NCBI GenBank assembly: GCA_008921705.1
Contig: VFFE01006711.1
Location: forward strand, 69,172-133,171
Length of the DNA stretch: 64,000 nt
Source of the DNA: Burhinus oedicnemus
Lineage: Eukaryota; Chordata; Aves; Charadriiformes; Burhinidae
Reading direction: 5' to 3'
Shown here: one piece after another, positions 50,204-62,968 of the stretch
How the letters are laid out: the number at the start of each line of letters is the position of its first letter
How positions within the stretch are numbered: position 1 is the stretch's first letter
The notes under the pieces: model-generated
Told to the model about the DNA's origin: nothing
Database searches by the model: none
Seen by the model: the letters and a program-made list of their open reading frames with translations, nothing else
Translations under genes and position numbers: made by a program

Positions 50204-52280
50204 CTCCTGAAACTTCAAGTTTTTGAAACACACAAAATATTTGCAACAAATACGTCTATTTCTGCTTGTTAGAAATTAGAACCAGGTATTGCTCAGCATT
50301 TATGAGACGTAGGCTTTTCCTTGGATGTCTTGAATAAACTATGTCCTGCACGTGGCTTTTTGAGAATCTGTCACTTCACCTGCTTTCTTTCTGGTTTTAA
50401 CTTAGATATGTGGCATTATCTTTGTTTTGTGGGCAATTTGTACAGAAAGGAAAAGAGGGAATTAACTAAATGACTAGTAAGTTGAGGAGGCCAGTCTGAA
50501 TGAAATCACTTTTGTCACTGTAGTATTTGATGATTTTTTTTTTTTGCACTCCCCCAGATGTTCTTAAAAGCAACTGCAGTGAAAACCCTATGAAACATTA
50601 TTTGCTAAGTCAAACCAGCTCTAAATTCTGTGAGAGAGCTGATTATTCCAGGGTCTTTCAAATCCTGTCTGTGTAATCCTTACTCTGCTCTGGATTCTGT
50701 ACTAATCCTATACCTGCTCTTTCTAATCCCACTCTATTTAGGGATATAGGCAATATGTTCTGTTCACTGATTTGTTAATATGTCTGGACATGGGCTATCA
50801 AACCTGTACAGGGTGTTTAGCATTTGTTTGAGGATACAGATGAAATCTGGTGAAGTTGTAATGGAGGGGAAAAAAAAATTAAAATAAACTTCTGAAATGG
50901 AGCTTGGTCATTCTAAGATCTGTGTAGTGCTGGTCTTGCTCATTCTTAGGTAGTATTGGAGGAATTTCTAAGAGGAATTATATTTAATGTCTTTGAATGC
51001 TGCTTATACAAATAACTATTAACTGTTTCTTCAGTAGCTAAACGCTTGGGGGAGTGTCTTAGCGCTGCAAATAGTGCCTGCTTTTGGAGGGGTTCTTTTC
51101 ATTAACATTGAAAGGTCATGTATTTTTTGCCTTTAAAAAAAGGGAAAAAAGAAAGAAAAAGGAGAAAAAGTTTACATACCCTGAAGCTACTTATACTTAC
51201 TTAGAAATGCATTTAAGGCCTAGCAAGTTAAAACATCGTACATGATAAAATGTTGACCAGTTTGTAAAACAAACATTTTCTTCTTAAAATGCTGTGTTTG
51301 CACACAAATGTTTGTGTGTATTTGCACACACATTTTAGTAAATACAGGAATATATCTTATTTGAAATAGGTTAAAATTATTTTAACTTCTGGTTGCTCTA
51401 TTAGCTTTTTACTTTTTATGGAACAAGATTATTAAAAAAGGCGTCACTGTGGCTTCTTTGCAACAGTGATTTTGGAAACCAGAACTCAAAGCATATTCTA
51501 CAAGGGGAGATGGGGAGCCAGATCATCAGGTACCTGACTTCTAGTACGTGATCAGAGGTACTATGAAATTAACTTTCACAATGGCTGTAGCCTGAACCTC
51601 TCCTTTACATGCAGAAGTTGAACTTCTTTACACAGATTTTATACTTGAGTGACAGTTTGGATTTATAGACTCAGGCATACAATTACATAAAAATAATTTA
51701 CCAGGCTGATAGCTGAACTGCTAATGAATTGATTGGCATGAACATCCATGCATGTCCTCTTAACCTTGGCAGTACAAAGTGGCAGAACTTAGTTTAGGTC
51801 AAAGCAAAAAATGCTTTAAGTAAGTCTAATTATCCTGCATGTACCTGGGATAAAAATATGTGCATAGACAGGTAAATGCCTCAGGTAACATGCAGTAAGT
51901 TGTTAAGCTGAGATGAATTGTCTGCAAGTCTGAAGATTTACTCCTGACTTGTCCTAGTGTAACCAAGATCAAAATTGGGTGATGATTCTTTACAAAAAAT
52001 ATGAACATTGCAACTAGGTTTTATGAAGTATTGATTCTTAGCGTAACTAGTTATCGTTGAGAATGGACCACTAAGATGTGGCTGAATATAAAATTTTCCC
52101 CTTCAGAGTAGCAGAATTCTAAGATCTCGTATCTCACAATTTGCAGGGGACAGGGTGGGAACTGAAGCCGGGTGAGAAACAGCAAGCAAGAGACATGAAT
52201 ATAATATTAAGAATATCTAACAGAATATCTAACAGTTTCTAATTTCTGTAACATTGTTGGTCTCTTTGTTGTCATCTCTC
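50204..52280. other. Downstream intron; nothing recognised
   Basis: Holds an A/G tract at about 51137-51170 (AAAAAAAGGG, AAAAAAGAAAGAAAAAGG) and a tandem echo of AGAATATCTAACA at about 52211-52235. No coding signal. Confidence 0.55.
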
Positions 52281-52372
52281 ATTGTAGAAATAATTTAAGC
52301 TCTCTGGAGCAAGAACCTCACATTTTATTTGTACCTATGGTGCCTCTGAGGCTGTATAAATAGTGCTCTGAT
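52281..52372 (+). mobile_element. Possible L2/MIR-type 3'-end relic (weak)
   Basis: 'taagctctctggagcaagaa' then 'tttatttgtacctatggtgcc' and 'tataaatagtgctc' parallels the well-known L2/MIR-like tail (taagctcct.gagggcagggac..tttgt....gtgcct..ca.a.ta..gctcaataaat). The agreement is patchy. Confidence 0.33.
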
Positions 52373-53188
52373 TGGAAGGCAGAGAATTTCATGTTCCCAA
52401 AGATATATAACTTTTACTTCTTGGCTGGATGCCCTTTGAGGTATCAAATCCTATATCTGTCACTACCCCTTCAATTAGCTCTGCTTTTTTGGCCCTGTTA
52501 CAGAACTTAATGTCTGGGGCCTTCTGATATTGAAGACTCATCTTTGGTGTCTAGAGTAAGAGTTAGAGTGGAAAGGAGACAAGGTTAGATCTAAAAGCCC
52601 CTAATTCTCATCTGAAGAAGAGCTAATTCTTCTGGGTCTGAAAAAGAATTTGGGGAGATTAAGCAGTATTGATGTGCCCTGACACAACGATTTGCTTCCA
52701 GAGAAAACCTTTGTCTGATACAAATCAAGCTAGCCACTAACTTTTCAAGTAAGGGACAAAACAGTCTTACAAAGCATGTTCACCTTGCCTTCTGTAGGCC
52801 CATTACTAAGATTACAAAACTATGAGGTTATCATTCTTGACTCCCTCTTGTAATCAAGACCACAGACTTGTCAGGAGAACAGTTCAGCAATCAAACAAAA
52901 AGTGAAATTCCAGTACAGTCTAAGCCAGTCTGTGTCAAGGTTACTGCAGGTCCCGTGTCCCCCTTCACACCCTGCTCAATAGTTGTTTCCCATTTGTTCT
53001 ACCATTAGGGTAATGTGCCACTGCAGTGGGCTGGTTCAGGTTGATAAAGCAGCAGGCAGGTTGAGTAATGCAAGAGTAGGGGCAAGAAAATCTGTAGCTA
53101 GAGGCAGAGGAGACAGGAGGATCCTAATACCCCTATCTTGTGTCAGACTATAGTGCTGTGACATTAGATTTTTCTGAGGCACTGTCTT
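52373..53188. other. Downstream intron; nothing recognised
   Basis: Plain non-coding sequence with no notable repeat or open frame. Confidence 0.55.
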
Positions 53189-53270
53189 AAAAAAAAAAAA
53201 CAAAAAAACAAAAAAAACAAAAAAAAACAACAAAACAAACAAAAAAAACCCCCAAAAACCCCCACACAAA
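53189..53270. repeat. A-rich tract interrupted by C
   Basis: A12 followed by CAAAAAAAC, CAACAAAACAAAC and AAAACCCCC type units over about 80 bp. On the opposite strand it produces a meaningless run of Phe/Leu codons in an open frame at 53036-53344. Confidence 0.9.
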
Positions 53271-56200
53271 CTATTTCTCTCTACTGGTCCAGAGGATCCA
53301 GAGCTGCGTGTATGAGATGCCTGATGTGAAGCAGTGTGACCCAATCATCTCCCATCAGACAAACAGGCGATGAAGCCAAAATAAACTCAGGATTCAAGTT
53401 TCTTTATTCTTCTTCCATACCTTGTCTTGTTAGTTGATGTTACTGCTATGAGGGGGTTTGAGAAGAAAAATGTCAATATGGACAGGACACACTGAGCTGG
53501 TGTCTCCTTAATTAGCCTCCTACCAACTCCATGAAAGACTCTGGAGAGAAGAGCATGTCTGGCGACTATATTCACGGAGGTCAGCGCAATTTTCCTGTGC
53601 TGCTTAGGCAACGCACAGCTAAATGTGGAAGCTGGCACTGTTCTCATGCTTGGATTTTCCTCTGGCGCTTCTCAGAGCCTGAGTAAAAGAAGGTTGAAAT
53701 CATTGAGTTTTCTGGAGTTCTGCCACTTTACTCACTATCTAAATTGTCCCAGTGACTTTATTATGCAGGAGAACATGGACAAAGCAGATCTGAGTATAAT
53801 AAAGGGGGAAAGCTGTGCCAAATCGGCACCTGAATCAAAGACGAATTTAGCCATCTGATATCTGTTTCACTTGTCAGCTAAAAAAAATTATGTAATTAGC
53901 TCAGATACATGCCTACAAAAAGCTACAAATGTGTCAGTAGGGTTACAAAGCTGGAAAGCTGTAAGGTTTACGTTTTTCTCTGCAAGTGCTCTGGAACTAG
54001 GGGGAGAATCCACATGTTCACAGCTGCTGACCAAATGTTTGTAAATTAAATAATTGTTTGAGAGAGCGTATATAATCAGATGGGAAACTTCCTAGAGAGT
54101 TGGTTAGCACATGAAGTAGACTTTCTTTTTAAAAGTTTTTTAAATTCATTTTAAAGGGTGAGAAAAGCCGGCTGACGTTTTGGAACTAGCCAAACGCTGC
54201 TATAAAAGCTATCTCATACACAGCCCCTGCAAATGTTGAACATTCACTGGAGTTTAAATCTCTGGTGGATTTTCTGCTATAGCTATATAGCAGCCTAATA
54301 TTCTTGTCAGAACAGATTTGCAAATGACCCATAAACCTAACAAGAAACTAAAACTGAAAGGATGCTCTGGGCAATGTTGTTGTCTTTAGTGACTTTTTGT
54401 CTGAATCTGAGTGAATCTGATAAAGTTTTCTGGATGCAACCTCTATTCAAACTTAATAAAGAAATCAGGGTATGTGGAGGAGTAAACATTAGGTTATTAA
54501 GAAAAGCAGTTAATTGTTATAGTAATGAGACTTTATTGGTTTCCATGACGGTTGGTCTAGGCTGTGGACACGGTATTTTTCAGAATCTCTCTAAAGAAGA
54601 GGGATTTCCAGAGGACCAAGAATAGGACATACTATATGTTACATCTTGGCTATGCAGAGTAAGCCAGCCAGTTCCAGAGTGATAAATGTTATTATTGATA
54701 AAATTTTACATGAATTGGTCAGTGGTCTTAGAAAACTTCCTCAGGTTACACTGGTTAAAAACTACATGCATGATTGAAATTAATAGTCTGTCTGCATTTA
54801 TACTTAAGGCACTTAAACAGAGGCGAGGGAACACCCATTTGCTGTTTTATGTGCTCTATGAATTGAGGCCTCTAGGAACTTGAGTCCTCTGGAGATATTT
54901 CTCTTGACTCCGGGGAGCTTTGGATCAAACATCAGAGAAAGTGCAGGATTCTTTGGCAGTTTTTTGTAAAGCCGTTCAGAAAGGCTTTGTGCAAGTCAGT
55001 TTGAGCGTGCTATCTGAAAGTGACAGTGTGTGAAAAACAGTAAACATCCCTGTTATTCAGGAACTTTGAAACTTAAATAAAAGACAGAAAGTATATTGAA
55101 CAAATTAAATATTCTTTAAAAACATAGGTATGGACCTGATGACCTGAAGGAACCATTCCACCTCCAACTTCTACTAATGTGTAATGTCTGCCTCAGATTT
55201 TTTTCTCAGGCTAAGAAGTTCAGCTAGATGAATTGTAACTTAATTTTTAAAAGGAGAGAATCGTGGTGTTCAAAGATATGCAGAGATTGGGATTGAAATG
55301 TCACAAAGTTCGTGTTTGTCAACAATTCTTCGTTGAAAGCATGTCTATGGGCTGATTGTCCCCCAAAGAAGATACTTGGACCCATAAATATGTGATAGGA
55401 AGGAGGATAGTCTTCTATTAAAGATACTACATTCAAGCGTTTGAGGTTTGGCACGGGCTTTCTTTTAATGAATGTGCTGTTTAATTGCTTTGTGCCTTAT
55501 CTTTCCATGATTGAAAGTGATGCTGAGAACACTTGCTGTACTTGTGATATTCAAAGGATAACTGAATGAATGCATGTGAGGTAATCAAATTTTCTGGAGA
55601 TCATTTGCCCCATAGAAATCAATGATAGATAGATGTAATTATCGTTATGAGATTGATGTAAATTTGATGCCAATTATTTCTAAAGTAAAAATAACTTCAA
55701 CTTCATAAATTAGTTATAGAAATGTTAATCATTTCTCTGCTTTTAAATGTTAACAATTGGGCGCACCATTATCTATTAGAATTTGGGGAAATGGGGAAAA
55801 AGACATTTCTGACACTTTTTTGATGGATCAGGTACAACAGAATAATATCATGAGAGATGAAGGAAATACTTTTCAAATAATTAATTCAATAAAAAGCCCT
55901 GGCAAAATCTGCTATTTGTCATGCTCCTAGCTCTAATTCAGTGAATTCTGTTTTTTATAGTGACAGTTCAACTGATGAGGGTGGCAAACACCTTGTTGGA
56001 GACTCAAGATTAAGCAATTATGTGAAAAAGAATGTCTTCACCACATTCAATAATTATTACAAAATCACACCACTTGTAATCCTGAGCACTATTTGATGAC
56101 CCACTATAGTCAGGAAGAACATCTTTTAGTTTATTGACGTGGCAATATAAATCTATCATATCTCCATTTTCAGGGACTTGAATGTTCAGCACGTAGTGGT

Positions 56201-59200
56201 GAGTCTTTTAGGCAGTTCTTTTATTCCCCTAGAACATAACATAACGTAGCCTCAAGAGAAGGTTTCTCCTGCTAGTAGACTAAGGGAAGCAGAGATTCAG
56301 CATGACCTCTGTGTCTCTGTGTGCTTTGGTTTTATTCACAGCCAAAGTATTCCTTTAGCAGGGTTAGTGCATCATCTAGAGAAAGACACGTTTTTTTTTT
56401 TTTTTGAATGCTCCATTTATCTGTAACAACTGGGCTTAATAACATATTTATGTGCAGGGGCTGTGATTAGAGTTGGTTGCCAAGACCGCTGACACTCTTG
56501 ACTTTTTTGCCTCTGTTTCTTTCTGACTGCCAGTCCTCAATTCTTTTCTACTTTTAGTTATATCTCCATGAACAAATTAATGCTAAGCACATTGGGCTGT
56601 CGATTTCTAGCATGTTAACTGCTGCATAGTAACTGTCCATATGCTCACTCTTACACTGTGGTAAATTTGATAGTGCTTACTCCTGCAGTGAAAGTGAAGA
56701 GAAATGTGTACGCGTAGGTAACTAATGTACAATAAATAAAGGACAGATATATTGCCTTCTGGGAATTGACTTATATAGCCATAGTTTTTACTTCTTTTCT
56801 AGCCTTCTTAGTGCATATAATTTTTTCATTCACACCCACGTGGAGTAAAATTAAACTGGCGTGTTTCATTGGTGTGATCCCTATGTTTTCAGGATCTTAG
56901 AACCTGCAGTGCCTGAACAAAATATAATTATACTTTTCTGACTTGAGCTGACTATGACAGCAAACAATCCAGCATAGCAGGGACTTCACAATGTTTGGCT
57001 TCACCTTTGTTCTCCCTGTTTTTCCAACCAACCACATTTATTGTGAAAGGCTTTTCACTGCATGTGATTCGGGTACCTTTGTCTTAAGGGAGTCTAAGTC
57101 TGTTCTGAAATTTCACTTTAAAATGCAGTCTTCCTCTCTGGCCTCTGACTTACCTAAACCCTTTATGTGTTAAAGTTATTAGATCCTATTCCCTCAGCTT
57201 TCCACTTTTTCCTGTGCTTGTGTGATCTCTCTGCCATGTGTCTGGAACATGTTCTTTCCATCACTGGCTTATCACATCTTGTTTTCTTTACTTATGGAAT
57301 GTACTGCCATCTGAAATGATATGTTTGGGATGCTTTTTTTTAACTTATGCACAAAAGATCTTACAGAGAAATCAGTTGCACTGTGTTATGCTGTTGCCCC
57401 CTATGTCAGTGGGGATAGTATTCCCAGTGGCCAGAATGGCCTGTCGTTTGTTTTTCACTCATGAGTTGAACATGGCCAGAGAAAGCTTAAGAAAAGGCTA
57501 CCTTACAAGTTGAGTGCAAATGCAGAGCTATTGCTAGGAGCACCCGATCAACTAACCTCTCTGCATCACTGAGCAGCTGACAGACCTGGATGTTAATACG
57601 TGTCTATATCTGGGGTATATCCTGCAGGAGGTAGTGCAAGAAAATGCTGGTAATATATGGTCCTGTTTGAAAGCTGCCTGAATAGTAAGAAATGGTAGCT
57701 TTGTTCTCACCTAGCATCAATTAGGCATTATAGAAATAACAAATGATTAGTAGGAAACTCAAGAGTTCTATAGCATAGTAGCTGTAAGCATCTAAGCATG
57801 GTGATCCTCAGTCTTTAATGTAGGGGTTGGAAACAGCAGAGACAACTGAAGAAATATGTATTGGATATTAAGCAGCAAGTGGAATAACAAGAAATGAGCA
57901 ACACCGGAATTTGCTGTGGCTGAAGATATAATCATTCCTTACTTATTTTCCCTATCACCAGAAGCAGCCCCGTTACAGTCTGAATTGTGTCATTAGAAAT
58001 ACTATTGATCAAGTTCTCATTAGCAGTCATTGGCAGTCAACAGCCATTGTTGCATGAGTTATCTGTGCTGCTGAAACTGATACTGATCGTTGGCTTCTGA
58101 TAACAAGAATGCATCTCCATCTTTGAAGCCAGCTAGTTGATTGAGTTAAATTTGTTCTGTACTCTCCAAAGTTAGGAGTGAGCTATCACATGGTTTAACG
58201 TCCCCAGCTGTTTGAAGCCGTTAAAGCATTACAGGCTGAGTTTAAGTTTCCCTTGTCATCTCATGAGTAATGGCACTGCTTGAAGTCATTAGTGCCTCAG
58301 CCTTTCAAACCTTAATTGGAGTTTGGTGAACAGGCACCCAAATACCTGATGTGAAGTATGATATAGAAGGCCAATTCATGCTCTCAAAGAACTGTGCTAA
58401 GAGTACACGCAGAAAGTAATTTTTGAGTTTGACTCCAGAATGACATCAGGTCATTAAAGCAAAAATACCATTAATTCTAGTGTCCTCTTCAAACAGTCCA
58501 TTTTAAAACCTAAGTATAATTCCTCTCTTTCTTCACTGTTGCAGGATTACTTCTGTATGGTTTTGCCAGTCAGTCTAATAATGAGTAGGATTCTGATTTA
58601 GCAAGATCTGCTACATGGCTAGGAAGGTCACTTTAAAGTACCCACCATCTTTTATTCCTTTTGAAAAAAAAACTGAAACAAGAGTAGGTTTTTATGCCCC
58701 TCCTCATATGCTATATTTTAAGTAGAAAGGTAAGTTCTTTTATAGCAATATTTGTACAAAAAATCCAGCAATGCGTTGCCCTGGTTTGGTTCTAGTAACT
58801 GTTATAGAAGGGCAATTAACTGTAATGTCTATTGTGCAAGAAAGCCCTCTTGCAAGCTCCACAGCTGTGTGACTGCTAAAAGCTTTAGTCACACTATTAA
58901 AAAGCCAAGGAGGGGTAAAGATTGAACTTTCCATCAGAATGTCTCAGGATGTCTCTGGAGACATGGTCTTAAAGAAGGCTCTATTTGGAGGTGGTAACAT
59001 TAAAACATATAACTGGCTGCAGTACTTCTGCAAAATCAGGGCTCTTAAAACAAATGGAGCCTGCTTTTGTTCGCATTGATGAAACTATGAACTGGATGAT
59101 GAAGAGAGAAAGGTGTAGCCTCAGTTGGTTCAACTTCTAATAAAAATACTAACTTCTAATCATGCTCTATTAGCCTCAGTAGGTTTTTGCACCAGCTGAG

Positions 59201-61894
59201 ATTCTCTCTTAAAAATTGGTTTTCTCTCTGTATTGGACTAATTGATCATGCCTGCCGCAGTGGTATATAAAGGCAAACCAAGAATGCTGATCCTTTGCTT
59301 TAGATATTGTAAATGTAGACTAGAACATGAATTGAAGGTGGAGTAGTAACAAAATCCCAGCAGATTGATGTATCACACTCATTTTGTCACTTTTATTTAA
59401 AAGCTTGGAGGAAATTACTTGTTTTAGAAGAGGAAAAATTGCACGGAAAGAAAAGGAAAAGACAAGAGGGTCAAGGAGGAGAAGCATCAGCAACTCTGGA
59501 ACAAAATAGTAGGTAGGATAAGAGCACCGTACTTTCTAGGTTGTCATCCATCTTGGATATCATATGGTATGCGCAAGGAGAGAAATGAGGCACAGAGCAT
59601 CATTTTCTCATGAATATTTTATCCCTCATGCTCTTTCAACATCTCAGTATGACCCAGAACACCTTTACAGCTTTCTGGTACATGTGTCTGCATAGACTCA
59701 GGAAGTCATCTCTGTGAAAAACAGCTATACTGAGTCTTTGTCAACTGAACAATGGTGCCCTTGCTTAATGTGAGCTTAATGCTCCCGTTAAAGTTGCTTT
59801 GCTATCACAGGTGGTCTGTGACACTGTAGTACCATTTGAGACCCAGCATTATGGTAACCAGAGGGTAATAGTAGAACTGAAAAATCTAATACAGTAGTTA
59901 CCTAGGTGCATAGGCGAAAGACTGTGTAAGAGCGTTACAGAGTGACTCTACATAGTAATTCAGCTATTACTGGTGATGAAAAAAAGTGGTTTGTGTTATT
60001 GCTTAACAGACTGCACTGAATTCCCTTAACAAAAACCAATACAGAAAGTAAAGAGAATTATTTATTGTTGGAGGTGGAATTCTTTTCAGGCACATTCGGT
60101 ATGGATAATTTGAGTTCATCAACTGCAGCAACAAAAATAAAAAGCCGAGCTAACAACTTGCAAGCAGATGCTAATTCCCCAATTGTTCATGCAACATGGA
60201 ACATAATTTGAAGTGATTATGAAAATAATGCATTAATACAAAAATGCTTTGGAGAGAAGCAAATCAGATAAATGTGCATAAAAAGAACTAGCTGTATACA
60301 TAATTTGTGAAGCTGTGCTTTATTCTCAGTCAGAGGGAAAAATTAAAACTTAACTGAGGAGAAATTTTAAAGAACATTTCAGAATTACTATGTAAAAAAC
60401 CAAAAAGAAACATAGCATGGAGCTTCAGCAAAGCCAACACATAAAGACTGCTTTGGAATTAAATGGTACAGAAAGTGTCTGTCGTATATCTGGGAAAGGC
60501 GCACTTGCTTATGTGAGTAAGGAAGAATTTCCAGCTGTATGAGCACAGATCCTGGATAAAGATGACTGTGTGAAAGGCAGGATACTCAAAGCCTGGAAGC
60601 AGGCAGATGGTAGAACAGAACTGTGTACCATGAATCCAAAGAGACATTATACTAAATGGTGAGAACTGGAAAATTGTCGAGGTTGGGAGACTTTGTGCTG
60701 TCTTTGGTGTTTTCTCCTCTGAGTGCACGCTTGTCTCCTTTACTGTAGTTAGCAGAGAGAAAACCTACCCTCCACTGTCCTTGTTCACAGCCCAGAGCCG
60801 GAGTTTACCCTTCCCACATTGCACCAACTTTATTTGTAGAATCTTTGATTTTTCTGTAACAGTCTTTTGAAATTAACTTCAATGGCACAGGAGGACAGGC
60901 TCAATGTGCTGCTTGAAATGTTTTGTCTGGTTTAGTACAATGTATTTGTTAAAATTACAGGGGATTTCATTGCTCACTCTCACCACCGGCAGAGAGCTCA
61001 CCACAAAGTAGTTTCGGATTTTCCTCCCCACGTTGTTTTGATGGCTGTCATAGGATAGGAAAATTATCCTGATTCACACTCTCAAGCAAGAGACTTCATT
61101 CATTCTGGGTTCCCATCCCTGCGCTCATTTTTTCCCGTCTCCACACCTAAAAATCAGGAAGTAGCAGAACTGGGTGTACCATGCCAAAGTTTATATTGAT
61201 CCAGCAAAGGTATGCTCAGCTGTTATCATCATCTGTTGCATAGGTGTGTGTTAAAAGATTGATAATTACTTGAAAGCAATTCCATTTAAATCTAGTCAGA
61301 AAATATCACTAAGAACCATTAGATTGTATAGCTATCTCCCAAGAGAAAAGAGGTGTAAATCTCAGTGCAGGAATTATGGTGCCAACTCTCATGATTTTGT
61401 CAGGAGTCTTATGATATATGTCTTTTCTAAAGTTGTCAGGTGGTAGAATCAATTTTAAATTGGAAAAAATTTAAATTTGTTTGAACAGTTTCTAGACCTC
61501 AGAGTTCCACAGAAAAGCTTTAAGAAGTAATGTAAATATTACCTTATGAAACCTCCTTTCCTCATGTCAAGAATAGCCAAAAGGTAAACAAAATTCCCAA
61601 GTTAAATGAGATTTTTATTGATGACTTTTTGAAGCAACATTCTTGTTTTTCAGGTAAAATTTGAGTCTTTATAGAACATATTAGCAAAATAAATGAAATA
61701 AATTCTCCCACTAGCTGAAAAATAGTGTTTATTTTTGCAAACAGTTTAGTAAACTTACTGCTTTTTTATTGTATATGAGTTTTCATATTGTTTCACATAG
61801 GTTCCCTACAATTTCAGGGAACAAGAAAAGTCCAAAATTTGAATTACTTTTTGTCAAACTATTGATAACTATCATGAAAAATTGTACTTTTACT
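53271..61894. other. Downstream intron; no supported gene
   Basis: Contains a T15 run at 56391-56405 and a possible old CR1 tail near 55128-55165 (similar to 'ttggactagatgacct...cccttccaacc' but degraded). The open frame at 54362-54625 is discussed as a long shot. Purine-rich sequence occurs at about 59425-59490. Nothing else recognised. Confidence 0.55.
56391..56405. repeat. Poly-T run (T15)
   Basis: Fifteen consecutive T after GACACG. Confidence 0.9.
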
Positions 61895-61910
61895 CCCCCC
61901 CCCCCCCCCC
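61895..61910. repeat. Poly-C run (C16)
   Basis: Sixteen consecutive C between TACT and TTCTATCG. Long C runs are length-unstable and error-prone in reads, so the exact count is uncertain. Confidence 0.92.
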
Positions 61911-62890
61911 TTCTATCGCCTAGAACATGTATCTTGGGGAAAAAACGGAATCTCCAAGTTCTGTCTTTTTTTACTTTCTATTAAGGTTATATTTTCTTAC
62001 TTTCAGAACACAAAAGCAGCAGACAATAAAGGGAGCTGATACTTGCCTCAGACAGGGGTAATGTCACCAGCTGCAGTGAAGTCAGTCCCAAGAATTTTGC
62101 CAGTTACGGCAAAACAGATGAAGGAGAAATAGCAGTTTCTCACCAAACCTACCTTGTTCAAATAGATACTATTTAAAGTTAGTACTGGGTTATAGCAGTT
62201 CATTACCACTCTTCTTGGTGGAGGTACCAGCCTCAACCTGAGAACTGATGGACTGGTTAAAGTGCTTTGGATAAAATCAGCTATGTTTATTGAACAGTTT
62301 CAGCTGGTGGATTTTAGGTGAATTAAGGAGAGCATTCGTAAAGAATGGAGGGATAAGAACCTTGTGCAGAGAGATGGAAATGAGCAAGTACAGATAATAA
62401 TGTCACTGGGACTAGCTGGGCACCTCTGCCCAGAGTCTGAGTTTTATGTAGCTTTGTGATGTCCCCTCCCCCTTGTTTCTTCACTGTGAAACACAGGCAA
62501 GTGTAAAAGCCTCTGAAATATTAAACAGCACAGTGCCACACAGGTGCCAGGGCTGGCCAGAGGCAAGTGGCATGGCTTTAAACAGTTGGCTATGAAATGA
62601 AGTGTTTTGTGAATTGACCATCTGTCCAAGATTGGCATAACTACGATATAGCAGAGACCATCAGCAGACCATCAACATTGCTATTTAAAATTGTTTACTA
62701 TGTTAACATTTTTAAAAATTTGTGGCTGCAGCTCGTCACTGTTCCCATCTCTTCTCTCGCTTTTCTGAAATATCCCTGACACAAGGAAATGGATTTCACA
62801 CTGTAATGGAGTTGCATGTGGTAGAGGCGGAGTGAAGGCCAGGTAGAGCTGAAGCAGATCTTTGAGTGATCTGATGTAGTGAAAGATATC
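61911..62890. other. Downstream intron; nothing recognised
   Basis: Non-coding, no repeat signature apart from the flanking C run and the CR1 tail that follows. Confidence 0.55.
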
Positions 62891-62968
62891 CCTGCCCATG
62901 GCAGGGGGATTGAACTAGGTGATCTTTAAGAGTCCCTTCCGACTCAAACCATTCTATGATTCTGTGAT
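62891..62968 (+). mobile_element. CR1 LINE 3' tail, about 78 bp
   Basis: Begins 'cctgcccatggcaggggg', continues 'attgaactaggtgatcttta' and 'cccttccgactcaaaccatt', and ends in the 8-bp repeats ATTCTATG ATTCTGTG AT. This is the last part of a CR1 3' UTR, severely 5'-truncated, with only a few differences from the common avian tail, which suggests a relatively recent insertion. Confidence 0.93.

Noticed and set aside
53036..53344. 102-codon minus-strand frame with a long Phe/Leu run
   Set aside because: It is the translation of the A/C low-complexity tract, not a membrane protein.
57060..57300. SKSVLKFHFK and LWNVLPSEM, both reminiscent of LINE C-terminal phrases
   Set aside because: They occur in the wrong order for a LINE tail (WN.LP should precede LK..L) and lie in different frames; treated as coincidence.
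59565..59620. 'gagaaatgaggcacagagca' resembling the MIR reverse complement
   Set aside because: Only one phrase agrees; the flanking core is absent.
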